DNA of 64,000 bases from Leptospira jelokensis. Its GTDB lineage: Bacteria > Spirochaetota > Leptospiria > Leptospirales > Leptospiraceae. A model generated the notes under the pieces. It saw nothing but the letters and a program-made list of their open reading frames with translations, searched no databases and was not told the origin of the DNA. The translations under genes and the position numbers were made by a program. This document shows positions 1-9,785 of the stretch, one piece after another; position 1 is the first letter of the stretch, and each line of letters begins with the position of its first letter. Where the stretch lies: positions 1 through 64,000 of the forward strand of contig NZ_RQGH01000009.1 in NCBI RefSeq assembly GCF_004769635.1. The letters run 5' to 3'.

Positions 1-221
1 CATGCAGGGAATGCCTTTAATGTTATTCCGGAGACTGCCGTTTTACATGGAACAGTGAGAACGTATTCCAAATCAGTTTATGAAATGGTCCCTAAAAAAA
101 TGAAACAATTGGTGGAACAAATCGGATTAGGATTTGGAGCAAACATTGATTTGGAATACGTTCTCACTGTTCCATGTAAAACGGCAGTCTCCGGAATAAC
201 ATTAAAGGCATTCCCTGCATG
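1..221. repeat. 75-bp perfect inverted repeat (fold-back) at window edge
   Basis: Positions 1-75 are the exact reverse complement of 147-221, separated by a 71-bp spacer (76-146). Both arms come from the middle of the M20 amidohydrolase gene. The left arm plus spacer read as amidohydrolase on the plus strand, while the right arm reads as the same residues on the minus strand. The inner ends share a short natural inverted repeat (TGATTTGGAATAC), which suggests a strand-switch event. This is either a sequencing/assembly chimera at a contig end or a real inverted duplication. Confidence 0.95.
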
Positions 222-938
222 AAATGAACCAACTGTCACAACACAAGGTTCCAAAGGATCAACATTCCTTGAAACTAATGTTTGCAATGCGGTGACAAGA
301 TGGCTTCCCACAACGATTGGATCAACGGTATGTTGTGGCATAGCCCCGTGGCCTGAAGTACCTTGCACAGTGATTTTAAATTCGTCAACCGAAGCCATCA
401 TGGTTCCGTTTACCACACCCACCTTGCCAAGATCGATATGATTCCAAACATGAAGGGCAAAAACAGCATCCACTTTGTAACGATCTAAAATTCCTGAAGC
501 GATCATCCTGTCGGCACCAGAACCACCTTCTTCGGCTGGTTGGAAACAAAGTAAAACTCGACCCTTGGGAACAAAACTTTGGAAATCATTTTTTAGATCA
601 GATGATAACGCAAGTAAGATGCTCGTATGCCCGTCATGCCCACAAGCATGCATTTTCCCGTCTGTTTTACTTTTGTATGAATGTGTATTTTCTTCGTGAA
701 TGGGAAGGGCATCCATATCAGCCCGCACCAAAATGGTTTTTCCCGGTTTTCCCGAATCAAAAAGTGCGACAAGTCCAGTTTCTGCAATTCCTTCTTCCAC
801 TTGGAAACCCAATGATTCTAAATGGGTTTTTGCAAAATGGGCAGTTTCCCTTTCTTCGTATTTGAGTTCAGGGTTTGCATGGAAGGTTCGTCTGTAACGA
901 ACCATTTCGTCTTTTCTATGAGTGGGAAAGGGTTTCAT
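78..938 (-). pseudogene. M20 family amidohydrolase, 3' end lost at the fold-back
   Basis: This is the N-terminal two thirds of an M20-family metal-dependent amidohydrolase (IAA-amino acid/hippurate hydrolase type), which cleaves N-acyl amino acids. The metal-binding motifs are visible: RADMDALP near residue 73, ACGHDGH near 98, PAEEGG near 134 and HVWNH near 163. From about position 147 downward the reading frame leaves the family sequence and ends after some 22 unrelated residues at 78. The true continuation ([17 protein letters not shown] and on) is instead encoded on the plus strand at about 61-150. Family members are about 390 residues, so at least 100 are missing. The start ATG overlaps the TolC-like stop by 4 bases, so the two are likely translated together. 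I infer that the intact gene exists in the organism and that the break is at the sequence edge. Confidence 0.85.
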
Positions 939-2626
939 AATTTGTCTGTTTCAAGTTTGGCACGTTTTTCGACTTCTTCCAAGATGGAATAGAGGTCTAG
1001 TCCATACTTTTCAAAAAGTGAATTTTTCGCCAACTCATAACGAACCAAATTGATATTAAAATTGATTTTGGCTTGGGTGACCGCAAGCTCCGTATTTGCC
1101 AAACTATCCAATGCATTTTTTACATTGACCGCTGTATATCGACCTTGTTTGAATCGTTCCATAAGCCCGTTGTAAAAAATTTCCGTTTCACGTTTCGTTT
1201 TGAGTAAGTCTTTTAAAAGTGCATGGCTTGCAACCAGAGCTTCGTAACGAATTTCGATTTCTTGTTCAATTTCTTGTTCTAAGTTTTGGATTTTGAGTTC
1301 GTTCACTTTTAGATTGGTTTCTGCATCCCGAATCCCTGCTTTGATCCCTAAATCCCATAAAGGGTATGACATTTTTAATTCGGCATTGATTTGCGGATAA
1401 AGGAAGGAGGTGACCCCACGTTGCCTAGCAATGAAGTTTTCTTGGGGAGATAAAAAGTTTTGTCCAATGGAACTATAAGATACCGTTGCAAGGAGAGATG
1501 GGTCATCTTCTGCTAGTGCTGTCTTTAACGCGAGTTTTGCGATCTCTCTTTCGCGTTTTAATATCAGATAATCAGTTCGATGGGAAAGTGCATACTCTTT
1601 ATCATTTTTAAGATTGATTCCAGTGGGTAAGGTTTCACTTAAATCCGTAACACCTTCAATTGAGGAAGCCGTATCTACATTTAAAATACGAATTAAGTTC
1701 CGTTCCGCTTCAATCCGATCTACTTTTGCTTTTTCAAGAAGGGATTGGGTTTTTAGATACGCTTGGTTCCATTGGTTCACTTCAAAACCTTCTGAAAGCC
1801 CAAGTCCTGTTTTTCGTAAGGTCAACCGACGGATCTCTTCCGTGTTTTTAGAAACCTTTTCGTAAGTAGCAATCCGAGAATCAACAATGCTCAAAGACCA
1901 ATAATCGACTAAAATCTTTACCACAAGTTGGGTGAGGGTATTGATGTAATTTTCACGAACGAGTAATGTTTGGTTTTTCAGTAATTTTTCTTTGTCTTCC
2001 TCGGTTTTTCCAAATCCATACTTCAAAAGTTCTTGGGAAAGGGTGACAGAAAGGGCACCTGTGTACATGGGAGGAGCTGCCAGGAGACTAGCAAATCCAG
2101 CTGTCGCAGGGTCTGGATTTTCAAACGCATTTACGTCGTAACGCACGGTGCTAATCTCTGTTTTGAAATACGTACCGGTTCTAAATTGTTTTTCAACCCC
2201 TGCGGCAATACGGTCTTGGGACCTGATGGTTCCGGCAAAGACGTTGTTTCGATTGTTTGGTAATAATTGTTTTGCGGATTGGATGCTTGCAAGAGCCTTC
2301 CATGAAAATTTAGATTCGTTTTTCCACTCTGGGCTATCCGCTTTTACGATTTCTAATTTTGCATTTTGTACGATGGTGTTGTTTTCGATGACTTGTTCAA
2401 TTGCTTGGGCAATGGACAACCGAAGTTTTTTGGGACCAGTGCCTTGTAACTCCGAAGGCAGCACCTCTCCATTTTCCCATTGGGCAAGTTGCATCCTTTT
2501 GATTTCATCATCAAAATCGGTTTCTGCAAAGATTGGTAAACTGAAAAGACTTAAAGATATTAACCAGCTGGTCAACTTTCGAGAATTTATGGCAAATGGT
2601 GGGGAAAAAAATTGATACACTTTCAA
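935..2626 (-). CDS. TolC family outer membrane efflux protein
   Basis: The protein is a TolC/OEP-family outer membrane channel that would act with an inner membrane pump in a type I secretion or efflux system. It has a signal peptide ([15 protein letters not shown], then ETD) followed by about 530 residues of two TolC repeats rich in long helices, such as the stretches around [19 protein letters not shown] and [20 protein letters not shown] chose the TTG at 2626 because AAAAGG lies just upstream and it places the signal peptide near the N-terminus. The frame is open to another TTG at 2680, but that codon is part of a TTGACA hexamer that may be promoter. No pump or adaptor gene lies in the window; the only operon partner is the amidohydrolase. 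The substrate is unknown. Confidence 0.85.
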   Translation of the reverse strand: MKVYQFFSPPFAINSRKLTSWLISLSLFSLPIFAETDFDDEIKRMQLAQWENGEVLPSELQGTGPKKLRLSIAQAIEQVIENNTIVQNAKLEIVKADSPEWKNESKFSWKALASIQSAKQLLPNNRNNVFAGTIRSQDRIAAGVEKQFRTGTYFKTEISTVRYDVNAFENPDPATAGFASLLAAPPMYTGALSVTLSQELLKYGFGKTEEDKEKLLKNQTLLVRENYINTLTQLVVKILVDYWSLSIVDSRIATYEKVSKNTEEIRRLTLRKTGLGLSEGFEVNQWNQAYLKTQSLLEKAKVDRIEAERNLIRILNVDTASSIEGVTDLSETLPTGINLKNDKEYALSHRTDYLILKREREIAKLALKTALAEDDPSLLATVSYSSIGQNFLSPQENFIARQRGVTSFLYPQINAELKMSYPLWDLGIKAGIRDAETNLKVNELKIQNLEQEIEQEIEIRYEALVASHALLKDLLKTKRETEIFYNGLMERFKQGRYTAVNVKNALDSLANTELAVTQAKINFNINLVRYELAKNSLFEKYGLDLYSILEEVEKRAKLETDKL

Positions 2627-2734
2627 TGGAAACCTTTTGAACCCCTTACTAGAACAAGATGAAAAAATCAATCTTGTCAATCAACCGAAATTGCAAAAAG
2701 CTTGGGTGGGAATGCCTATTTTCTAGGAGAACAT

Positions 2735-3230
2735 TGTGGCGAATTTGTCTAAAAAACCGAATCGATTGGTCCATGAAAAAAGTCCTTCTTTGTTACAACA
2801 TGCACACAATCCTGTCGATTGGTTCCCTGGGGAAATGAGGCTTTTGAAACAGCCGAAAAGGAAGATAAAATCATCCTTTTGTCCTAGGATATTCAACCTG
2901 TCATGGGTGTCATGTGATGGAAAGGGAATCCTTTGAAGACCCATCCACCGCAGAACTTTTAAACCGTGACTTCGTATGCATCAAGTTAGACAGAGAAGAA
3001 GTCCAGACATAGATAAAATTTATATGGATGCCCATTATGCCATGGGAACGCAAGGTGGTTGGCCTCTTGCATCTGTTCCTCACTCCCAAAAGAGAACCAA
3101 TCCTAGATGGTACTTATTTCCCACCCGAAAATCGTTATAGGTAGGGAATGGAATCCCTGATTATGTATGCCAAAACTTCTATTGTGAACTCACCCGCAGA
3201 GATATGGGAAGAAACCATCGCCCTTATATA
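2735..3230 (+). pseudogene. Remnant of thioredoxin-domain DUF255 (YyaL-like) protein
   Basis: This stretch has no intact long frame, but three frames together spell the N-terminal part of the DUF255/YyaL (SPATA20) family. It begins at GTG 2735 with [19 protein letters not shown] and HNPVDWFP. It continues in a shifted frame with [16 protein letters not shown] and then a stop, and later with [53 protein letters not shown] and GTYFPPENRY. It fades at VNSPAEIWEETIALI before 3230. At least three frame changes and several in-frame stops are present, and the CxxC-type site survives only as CHGCH. Full-length members run to about 600-700 residues, so most of the gene is gone. Its end overlaps the 3' end of rsfS. 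Confidence 0.85.
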
Positions 3231-3589
3231 GAAATAGGGCTTGCATCCCCCCAAAGTCGGTCCAGTGAGTAATAAGTTCTCATCTCGTCCGTCATGATAT
3301 GGACACAAATTTCACCGTAGTCGAGTAAAATCCAACCCGTTGCATCTTTTGGTAAATCCGCAAAATTTTGGCGTTTGACCGCGAGTTTTAATGGTTTCAT
3401 GTATTTATCGATTTCTTTGGCACAAGACCTACCTTGAGTTTCGGTTTTGACAGAAGCAATGACAAAAAGAGATAAATAAGAATGCACATCTTTTAAATCA
3501 AGAAACTGAATGTTTTCACATTTTTTCTCAACTAACGTTTGTTTGATTTTTTTTAAATGTTCTAATGTTTCCGCGCTGATGTTTGGCAT
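3224..3589 (-). CDS. rsfS: Ribosomal silencing factor RsfS
   Basis: RsfS (Iojap/YbeB family) binds ribosomal protein L14 on the free 50S subunit and blocks subunit joining when nutrients are low. The 121-residue protein has the family core: LVEKKCENIQFLDLKDV, the FVIASVKTETQ strand (usually VIASG.S.RQ) and the GWILLDYGEICVHIM signature, followed by RTYYSLDRLWGDA. I chose ATG 3589, one base after the LCP gene stop, instead of an upstream ATG lying inside that gene. It is the last gene of the obg-proB-proA-nadD-yqeK-LCP run. The nadD-yqeK-rsfS grouping is found in many bacteria and supports the name. Confidence 0.93.
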   Translation of the reverse strand: MPNISAETLEHLKKIKQTLVEKKCENIQFLDLKDVHSYLSLFVIASVKTETQGRSCAKEIDKYMKPLKLAVKRQNFADLPKDATGWILLDYGEICVHIMTDEMRTYYSLDRLWGDASPISI

Positions 3590-3590
3590 T

Positions 3591-4748
3591 TTAATCCTTG
3601 GAATTTTGAAAGTCTTCCCCAACAATAACAGTAGCATCCAAGCCTAAATCCTTCCGAAGGGAAAAGAATACCTTTCTTCCTTGGAAAGTATCTGAGATCA
3701 TATCTGTATAATGGGTATTTCCGGATCGGTTTAGGATGACTGTGGATTTAAAATTTGAATCCCAGGCGTTTTCAACGGTGAGTACTTTCAGACCCTTATC
3801 ATTGAGTAATACTTTTCCATATTTGGCAAGTCCATTTTTTGAAGTTCCATTTAAGACTTCAATCCGAGCACGTTCTCCTTCTGCAAATGTTGGGGAACGC
3901 AAATCACTGGAAAATTTAAAAAAAGCAACTTTGATTGTCTCTTCGTTTGCCTTTATGACTTGGTCTTTCAATTTCAAACGAGCTACCGGTTCGCCAGGCA
4001 CTTCAGAGACACCAAATTGAAGTTTTTCTTTTTTTAAGAAATCGAAAAACGTTTCCCATTCTTTTTGAGACATGTTGGTTGTCATTTGGCTATGGAGGTA
4101 CACGAGTTTTTGTTTTCCAATTAAATCTCTTTTTTCATGGATCGTTTCAAAAAGTGTCAACATTACCGTTTCTTGAATTTCTAATCTACGAAAGTAAGAT
4201 AAAATGGAATCATCAGCCAAAGAACTCATCCAATCAAAACAATCCTGGCCATCCAATAGATAAGATTCTTTGTTCCTAGAATAGTTTTGTGTTATGTGTA
4301 ATGATTTTGGTTCGAAGAATAAATGCAATCCACCAAGCAAATTGATCCAATTTTGAAACTGTTCTTTTGTCCAAACAATCTTAAACGGAATATTGGAATC
4401 CAAAGTATCCTCAAGCACGGATTCTACATAGGAAGGAGCTCCATTCCCTTTTTCCTTTAAGGATTTTTCACCATCATCAAAACTCGTTTTAGGATTAACA
4501 AAAAAAAGTGCTGCCTTTTTTTCATTGGGATAAAATTCAGCATATATAGAAAAAAGATATTCATCTTTATCACCAAGGACGGAGAAAAGAATCGGCATTC
4601 GTTTGCTTTGTGCAAATTTTTGATCGAGTGAAAATCCAGTTTTTGATTTCAGCACTAAAAAAATTAAGGCAAATAAAAAAAAGGAACCTGCTGCTATCAA
4701 AAGTGTTTTTGCAGGGATCGTTTGTTTTTTGGGAGCTTCGCGTAACAT
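3591..4748 (-). CDS. LytR-CpsA-Psr (LCP)-type membrane protein with LytR_C domain
   Basis: The 385-residue protein has one N-terminal membrane segment (about residues 15-34, LLIAAGSFFLFALIFLVL) and an extracytoplasmic part. Residues about 50-240 look like a divergent LCP domain (SIYAEFYPNEKKAALFFVNP, and later WTKEQFQNWINLLGG). Residues about 295-380 fit a LytR_C domain (ARIEVLNGTSKNGLA, GLKVLTVENAWDSNFKST). LCP proteins attach polymers from undecaprenyl carriers to the cell wall in Gram-positive bacteria; the substrate in a spirochaete is not known. It lies between yqeK and rsfS with overlaps of a base or two, so it is part of that operon. The LCP assignment is from pattern recognition and is less certain than the LytR_C one. 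Confidence 0.75.
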   Translation of the reverse strand: MLREAPKKQTIPAKTLLIAAGSFFLFALIFLVLKSKTGFSLDQKFAQSKRMPILFSVLGDKDEYLFSIYAEFYPNEKKAALFFVNPKTSFDDGEKSLKEKGNGAPSYVESVLEDTLDSNIPFKIVWTKEQFQNWINLLGGLHLFFEPKSLHITQNYSRNKESYLLDGQDCFDWMSSLADDSILSYFRRLEIQETVMLTLFETIHEKRDLIGKQKLVYLHSQMTTNMSQKEWETFFDFLKKEKLQFGVSEVPGEPVARLKLKDQVIKANEETIKVAFFKFSSDLRSPTFAEGERARIEVLNGTSKNGLAKYGKVLLNDKGLKVLTVENAWDSNFKSTVILNRSGNTHYTDMISDTFQGRKVFFSLRKDLGLDATVIVGEDFQNSKD

Positions 4749-5354
4749 CTATTTGGTTTCCTTTAGCGATTGTAATGCATGATTGTATGTAAAAAATGTA
4801 TTAGGATGGATGACTTCTTTTTTTTCCATGAGAAAGGAGATTGTCTGGAATGCTTTCATAAAAATCCCAAAATATAAGTTTTCTTTCGTTTTTTGAATCC
4901 AATTTGGTAACTCAGTTTGTTTTTGGCAATAATCGGAACCCAAAAAATCGGCTGCATAAACGATTTGGTCGAGGAGTGAGGGACTCTCACTGCCTAAAGT
5001 ATGGTTTTGGATGGCAGAATGGATTTCTTTGTCATAAAATCCAAATTCCCTTTGTAAAAATAAGGGAACGGAATACGCATGATAGGCCTGCCGAGGAATC
5101 CCGTCTACATTCAAAGAAAATTCAGAAAATAAAGTTTCGTGCACTTCCCAATGCTTTTGTTTGGTGGTGTCGTGGATAAGCCCTGCCAAGTAAGCTCTTT
5201 TGGGATCAGGGAAACCATGAACTTCCGCCAATTGATTTGCAAAATTTGCCACTCGTTTGATATGTTCCCACCGGTTTTCTGTTACATGGTTAGGGACTTC
5301 CGCTTCAAAAAACTGAATCCATTCCTCTGTGGATTTGGTATGAATACGACTCAT
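4749..5354 (-). CDS. yqeK: HD-domain phosphohydrolase, YqeK type
   Basis: This is a small HD-superfamily hydrolase matching YqeK, whose characterised members hydrolyse diadenosine tetraphosphate to two ADP. The metal ligands are visible in order: HIKRVANFA near residue 27, LIHDTTKQ near 57 (the HD pair), QAYHAYSVP near 87 and IQNHTLGS near 114. The gene overlaps the nadD stop by 4 bases and is followed directly by the LCP gene. The nadD-yqeK pair is widespread, which supports the assignment over a generic HD protein. Confidence 0.85.
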   Translation of the reverse strand: MSRIHTKSTEEWIQFFEAEVPNHVTENRWEHIKRVANFANQLAEVHGFPDPKRAYLAGLIHDTTKQKHWEVHETLFSEFSLNVDGIPRQAYHAYSVPLFLQREFGFYDKEIHSAIQNHTLGSESPSLLDQIVYAADFLGSDYCQKQTELPNWIQKTKENLYFGIFMKAFQTISFLMEKKEVIHPNTFFTYNHALQSLKETK

Positions 5355-5968
5355 AAAAGGGTTGGATCTCTAAAATTTGTTTCGTTGGAATAAGCATCAA
5401 ATAAATCTTTCGTTTTTGGTTTTACCGAATCCTTTTCCCAGGAAGAGCCAGGTTTTTCTCTTAATTCACTACTACTCATCGAGCGGATCGGATTGTTTAA
5501 AACCAAGAGTTTACCCATCGGTAGGCTCGTTGGAATTTGTATTGGCAAAGGATGGGGAGTAAATCGCCGAACCACAATTAACGATTGGATACTATTTAAA
5601 ATCTCTTCGTAAGATTTCCATTTGTCAAAGGAGGGCAGATTGTCTTCTCCCATCACAAGGGAAATTGTTTTATCTGGCTCTCTTATTTTTAATGCCTTCA
5701 AGGTATCGATGGTATAACTAATTTGATTTTGTTTAATTTCTTCGTCCCAAAGTAGAACCCTGGTGGAAAGTAGAGATTCAAATTCAGTTTTGCACAAATT
5801 CCAAACTTCTTCCTTTGAAAACTTTTTTACATTTTGTTTGAAGGGGGATACGGAATTGGGACAAATATAGATTTTCGCGTTTGGGAATTCTTTTTGTAAG
5901 ATGGAGATCACATGCCTATGCCCAATGTGAGGGGGATTGAAACTTCCACCAAACAAAATCACATCCAT
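5351..5968 (-). CDS. nadD: Nicotinate-nucleotide adenylyltransferase
   Basis: NadD transfers AMP from ATP to nicotinate mononucleotide in NAD synthesis. The 205-residue protein opens with the nucleotidyltransferase signature GGSFNPPHIGHRH (residues about 7-19), contains MGEDNLPSFDKWKSYEEIL in the middle and ends with the MSSSELR motif, the usual ISST.IR equivalent that contacts ATP phosphates. The start ATG lies a few bases after proA and the end overlaps yqeK. It is in the same transcript as proBA, yqeK, LCP and rsfS. Confidence 0.93.
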   Translation of the reverse strand: MDVILFGGSFNPPHIGHRHVISILQKEFPNAKIYICPNSVSPFKQNVKKFSKEEVWNLCKTEFESLLSTRVLLWDEEIKQNQISYTIDTLKALKIREPDKTISLVMGEDNLPSFDKWKSYEEILNSIQSLIVVRRFTPHPLPIQIPTSLPMGKLLVLNNPIRSMSSSELREKPGSSWEKDSVKPKTKDLFDAYSNETNFRDPTLL

Positions 5969-5969
5969 T

Positions 5970-7235
5970 TTACCCTCGGACTTGACCTTTCCCTGTTACA
6001 TAAGTTGTCGTAGTAGTTAGGTGGATGAGCCCCATAGGACCTCGCACATGTAGTTTTCCTGTTGAAATTCCAACTTCTGCACCAAGCCCATATTCACCAC
6101 CATCATGAAATCGGGTGGAACAGTTTACAAAAATGGCAGCACTGTCCAATCCTTGTTGGAATGTTTGGATCTCGGATACGTCTTCAGAGACAATGCATTC
6201 CGTGTGGCCCGAACTAAACTTTTGGATGTTTTCCATGGCATCCGTGACAGAATCGACTAGTTTGATGCTGAGTCTCGTGTCCAAAAACTCAGTATAAAAA
6301 TCTTCCTCTGAGGCTTGTTTTGCCGTTGGCAAAAGTTTTGTAATCGATGCGTCACCCAAAACCTGGATTCCCGCCGACTCCAAATCCTGTAATAATTGTT
6401 TGATGTTTGGGTAATCTTTATGAATGAATAAATTCTCCAAAGCATTACAAACCCCAGGTCTTTGTACTTTCGAATTGATGAGAATGGGAAGTACTATGTC
6501 TGAATTTGCTTTGTTTGATAAATATAAATTGGTAACACCTTTGTCATGTTTGATGACAGGAATTTTACTATTTTCCGAAACAAAACGAATGAGTGCTTCC
6601 CCACCACGTGGAACAATGACATCAATCAGGTCATCCATTTGGAAAAAGGGAACCATTGCTTCTCGATTTGTATTTTCGACAAAACTCACAACATCTTTGG
6701 TAATGCCTGGCAAATTGGATTCTTCGATGGCTTTGTGGAATAAGGAAGATAGGATCAAATTCGAATGAAATGCCTCACTGCCACCGCGTAAGATACAAGC
6801 ATTCCCCGATTTAAAAGATAAGGAAGCTATGTCTACAATCACGTTTGGTCTTGATTCAAAAATTGTCATCACTACACCAATAGGAACTCGTTTGGTGAGT
6901 AGTTCTAGACCATTGGGTAGGATTGTCCCTCGCACCACTTCTCCAACTGGATCTGGTAGGTTTCGTATTTCCTCAATACTTTTTGCCATGGCCTTAATTC
7001 GTTTCGAATCGAGTAACAATCGATCCATCATAGAAGATGAAAGATTTTTTTCTTTTCCATTTTGTAAGTCGATTTGGTTCTTTTGAATGATTTCCGATTC
7101 ATTTGTTAGTAATAGAACTTCCATTTTTTGCAAAACCGCATTCTTTTGTAAGGTGGTAAGTTGTTTTAAAGCACGGCTTGCCAATTTTGTTTTAGTGGCA
7201 ATTGATTTTGCATAAGTGGTATCGTCTAAAGCCAT
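5970..7235 (-). CDS. proA: Gamma-glutamyl phosphate reductase
   Basis: ProA reduces glutamyl-5-phosphate to glutamate-5-semialdehyde with NADPH, the second step of proline synthesis. At 421 residues it has the normal length. Visible motifs are the cofactor region [17 protein letters not shown], the catalytic cysteine in [12 protein letters not shown] (near residue 262), and the C-terminal [20 protein letters not shown]. It directly follows proB with 3 bases between them, so the two proline enzymes are co-expressed. Confidence 0.95.
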   Translation of the reverse strand: MALDDTTYAKSIATKTKLASRALKQLTTLQKNAVLQKMEVLLLTNESEIIQKNQIDLQNGKEKNLSSSMMDRLLLDSKRIKAMAKSIEEIRNLPDPVGEVVRGTILPNGLELLTKRVPIGVVMTIFESRPNVIVDIASLSFKSGNACILRGGSEAFHSNLILSSLFHKAIEESNLPGITKDVVSFVENTNREAMVPFFQMDDLIDVIVPRGGEALIRFVSENSKIPVIKHDKGVTNLYLSNKANSDIVLPILINSKVQRPGVCNALENLFIHKDYPNIKQLLQDLESAGIQVLGDASITKLLPTAKQASEEDFYTEFLDTRLSIKLVDSVTDAMENIQKFSSGHTECIVSEDVSEIQTFQQGLDSAAIFVNCSTRFHDGGEYGLGAEVGISTGKLHVRGPMGLIHLTTTTTYVTGKGQVRG

Positions 7236-7238
7236 AAT

Positions 7239-8105
7239 TTACTCCGCCTGAAATGAAAAGAAGTGGGATTGGATTTCGGAAGAAGTGGGAATACGATGGG
7301 GATAATTCCCATTGGCTATCAAAGTCCCAAATGATTCCTTTGTAAAAAATTCTGCAATTGCATGTTTTGTTTCTCCATTGACAATGCCAGTTTTGATACC
7401 AAAAGGTAACAACAGTTTGGCGGCGTTGATTTTTGTAAACATTCCACCTGTTCCAGGTCCAGATGGTCCCGTCGCAAGCGCTTCTGTTTCTTTGGAGATT
7501 TCGGTGAATAAATCGATTTTTTCTTTTCCATTTAAAAATCCATCCACACCGGTGAGGATAAGGAGGAGGTCTGCTCCCACAATGGATGCGACTATGGCTG
7601 ACAGGATATCGTTATCTCCCAAATTGATTTCTTCTGTGGAAACAGAATCATTTTCATTTACGATCGGTAAAATTCCCCAGTCGAGAAGTTGTCGAAAGGT
7701 TTGTTTGAGGTTAGAAAAACTTTTTTCTTCGTTTAAGTCTTTTCTTCCAAATAGGATTTGTGCAATGGGCACATTCACTCGACTGAAAAAACTTTCGTAA
7801 AGATTCAGGAGTTTGTTTTGGCCCATGGCAGCAAAGGCTTGCTTTTCCGCTAAAGTGGTTTTTCCATTGGGAATTAGGTCTGGTCCACTTTTTTCAACTA
7901 AAAGTTTTTTCCCTTGCGCAATCGCCCCAGAGGAAACAAGGATGACTTCCTTTCCTTGGTCACGCAGAGACCGAATGTCACCCACTAAATCATATAAAAA
8001 ATCATTAATTTTGGTTTCTTCACCGGAAACACGTGCGCTTCCGATTTTGACAACAATGAGTTTTGCTTTCTTTATGGAATCTAAAAAATCCTTACGTGTT
8101 TTCAT
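7239..8105 (-). CDS. proB: Glutamate 5-kinase (short form)
   Basis: ProB phosphorylates glutamate, the first and feedback-controlled step of proline synthesis. The amino acid kinase fold is clear: VVKIGSARV near residue 17, [10 protein letters not shown] near 58, [10 protein letters not shown] near 148 and the [11 protein letters not shown] region near 213. At 288 residues the protein stops at the end of the kinase domain and lacks the C-terminal PUA domain of the E. coli enzyme (367 residues); short forms are known in other bacteria. The start overlaps the end of obg by 14 bases. Confidence 0.94.
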   Translation of the reverse strand: MKTRKDFLDSIKKAKLIVVKIGSARVSGEETKINDFLYDLVGDIRSLRDQGKEVILVSSGAIAQGKKLLVEKSGPDLIPNGKTTLAEKQAFAAMGQNKLLNLYESFFSRVNVPIAQILFGRKDLNEEKSFSNLKQTFRQLLDWGILPIVNENDSVSTEEINLGDNDILSAIVASIVGADLLLILTGVDGFLNGKEKIDLFTEISKETEALATGPSGPGTGGMFTKINAAKLLLPFGIKTGIVNGETKHAIAEFFTKESFGTLIANGNYPHRIPTSSEIQSHFFSFQAE

Positions 8106-9117
8106 AAACTAACTTTGCTTTTTCGGGAAAAAATACCTTGTCGATTCGTTCCAGTAAGGAATCTAAATTCAATTCTTTGTCTGCTGAAATACAAATGATT
8201 TCACCGAGGTGAGAATACTTTTTTTGGATATCTTCCGTGAAACTTGGATCATTGTCCCATATATCCATTTTGTTGATCACAAGAAGGAATTTTTTTTGGA
8301 GAAGGGAAGTATTATAATTCCCAAGTTCACTTCGTAACATTTCCAATTCTTCTTCCAGTTGTAAATTCCCGCCATCAAAAAGAAATAAAATCCCTTGGAC
8401 CCGTTCAATGTGTTTTAAAAAACTGATCCCAAGTCCCACACCGCGCGATGCCCCTTCGATAATTCCAGGGATATCTGCTACTGTATAACGAAATAAATCT
8501 TCATGTCTATGCACCACACCAAGGTTCGGTGAAAGAGTCGTGAATGCATAACCCGCAATTTTAGGATGTGCATGGGTAATTTTAGCAAGTAAAGTCGATT
8601 TCCCTGCATTGGGAAGGCCTACGATCCCAATATCAGCTAATAATTTTAATTCTAATCGTAAGGAAAATGCGCCACCGTCTTCCCCAGGTTGGCTATAACG
8701 CGGGGCTTGTTGGACAGAGGTTTTAAAAAATGTATTCCCTTTTCCACCGCGTCCGCCGGTTGCGATAGTAAAACTCTCGCCGTCAAAACTGAAATCATAA
8801 ATCAGCTCCATTGTCACAGCATCAATGATCTGGGTTCCAATGGGAACTTTGAGAATGAGGTCTTCACCATTTTTTCCATTTCGGTTTTGTCCAAGGCCAG
8901 GTTCTCCGTCTTGGGCCGCGTACATCCGATCGGGTAGGTAATTTTCCAAAGTCATCATACGACCTTCCGCAACGAAGATCACATCACCACCTTTGCCTCC
9001 GTCACCACCATCGGGCCCACCAAATTCAACAAACTTCTCTTTGTGGAAATGGACAGAACCTGCCCCTCCGTGTCCGGCTCGAATTTGAATGGGTACTTCG
9101 TCGATAAATCCGCTCAT
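8092..9117 (-). CDS. obg: GTPase Obg/CgtA
   Basis: Obg is an essential GTPase acting in 50S ribosome assembly and stress response. The N-terminal glycine-rich Obg fold (residues 1-158: [29 protein letters not shown]) precedes a G domain with GLPNAGKST (P-loop), [16 protein letters not shown] (G3) and NKMD (G4). The protein ends at 341 residues without the variable OCT domain. It is the first gene after the terminator downstream of rpmA, so it may have its own promoter in the 77-bp gap or depend on read-through. Confidence 0.96.
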   Translation of the reverse strand: MSGFIDEVPIQIRAGHGGAGSVHFHKEKFVEFGGPDGGDGGKGGDVIFVAEGRMMTLENYLPDRMYAAQDGEPGLGQNRNGKNGEDLILKVPIGTQIIDAVTMELIYDFSFDGESFTIATGGRGGKGNTFFKTSVQQAPRYSQPGEDGGAFSLRLELKLLADIGIVGLPNAGKSTLLAKITHAHPKIAGYAFTTLSPNLGVVHRHEDLFRYTVADIPGIIEGASRGVGLGISFLKHIERVQGILFLFDGGNLQLEEELEMLRSELGNYNTSLLQKKFLLVINKMDIWDNDPSFTEDIQKKYSHLGEIICISADKELNLDSLLERIDKVFFPEKAKLVYENT

Positions 9118-9131
9118 ATCATCCTTTGGTC

Positions 9132-9172
9132 AAAAAAAAACCCGTTTAAGGGAGATCCTAAAACGGGTTTTG
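9132..9172 (-). terminator. Rho-independent terminator downstream of rpmA
   Basis: On the minus strand a 10-bp stem (AAACCCGTTT at 9161-9170 read in reverse, pairing with 9138-9147) is followed by an uninterrupted run of nine T. It lies 22 bases past the rpmA stop and before obg, so it separates the ribosomal protein genes from obg and the genes after it, perhaps with partial read-through. Confidence 0.85.
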
Positions 9173-9194
9173 TCCTCTCATTTGTGGGAGAGGA

Positions 9195-9452
9195 TTAAGC
9201 TTTCGGGTAAACGGAAATTTGTTGTCTTTCTTTGGTTACATGTTCGAAAGTCACAACCCCGTCAACGAGTGCATACAAGGTATGGTCACGACCAATCCCT
9301 ACGTTTTTTCCAGGTTTGTATTCAGTCCCTCTTTGGCGAACGATGATGTTCCCAGCAATTGCTTGTTGGCCACCATAAACTTTAACACCAAGTCTTTTTG
9401 ATACCGAATCACGACCGTTCTTTGTGGATCCACCACCTTTTTTTGTAGCCAT
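9195..9452 (-). CDS. rpmA: 50S ribosomal protein L27
   Basis: L27 is a large-subunit protein whose N-terminal tail reaches the peptidyl transferase centre. The 85-residue sequence starts [16 protein letters not shown] and carries the family signature [19 protein letters not shown]. There is no N-terminal extension. The stop codon of the upstream prp gene (TAA) lies in the same frame one codon before the ATG, so none can be hidden upstream. It is translated from the rplU-prp-rpmA transcript. Confidence 0.98.
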   Translation of the reverse strand: MATKKGGGSTKNGRDSVSKRLGVKVYGGQQAIAGNIIVRQRGTEYKPGKNVGIGRDHTLYALVDGVVTFEHVTKERQQISVYPKA

Positions 9453-9455
9453 TGT

Positions 9456-9785
9456 TTACCCCTTTATTAGTTCGTCGTGGATGGAAATCGCAGATGCATG
9501 AGAGTGTTCTATACTTCTCAGTCCAAATTCCACCATGAGGAGTAGGTTTTGGAAACCATCCCTTTGGTTCTCTTTGACTAAAAACGATAGATAACCGTCT
9601 CGTTTTGTTTCTGATTCCAAACTGCCTTGTGATGCGAGAAACGAGTGAGCACTCTGGACTAGAGTGGATACCCCTGCACACAATAGGTTTTCGCCTTTCG
9701 AACCAAAGTTCGATGGAGAATGCCCTTCTAGTTGGAACCCTGCGACTTTCCCTCCTAAATCTTTAAAAATTGTACTATAAATCAA
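9456..9785 (-). CDS. prp: Prp-type ribosomal-processing cysteine protease
   Basis: The 109-residue protein belongs to the Prp family (YsxB, DUF464). In Firmicutes, Prp removes an N-terminal extension from L27. The catalytic pair is visible: His22 in LEGHSPSN and Cys36 in NLLCAGVSTLVQSA, at the usual spacing. It sits between rplU and rpmA exactly as in Firmicutes, with 0-3 bases to each neighbour. The odd point is that the adjacent L27 lacks the extension that Prp is known to cut, so its substrate here is unclear. Confidence 0.88.
   Translation of the reverse strand: MIYSTIFKDLGGKVAGFQLEGHSPSNFGSKGENLLCAGVSTLVQSAHSFLASQGSLESETKRDGYLSFLVKENQRDGFQNLLLMVEFGLRSIEHSHASAISIHDELIKG

Noticed and set aside
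2033..2615. Open frames on the plus strand (up to about 155 residues) inside the TolC-family gene
   Set aside because: They run antisense to a recognised protein, have no signal, motif or start context, and vanish at the gene edges.
7312..7800. Plus-strand frame of 162 residues across proB
   Set aside because: Antisense shadow of a well-defined kinase; no ribosome binding site and low protein-like character.
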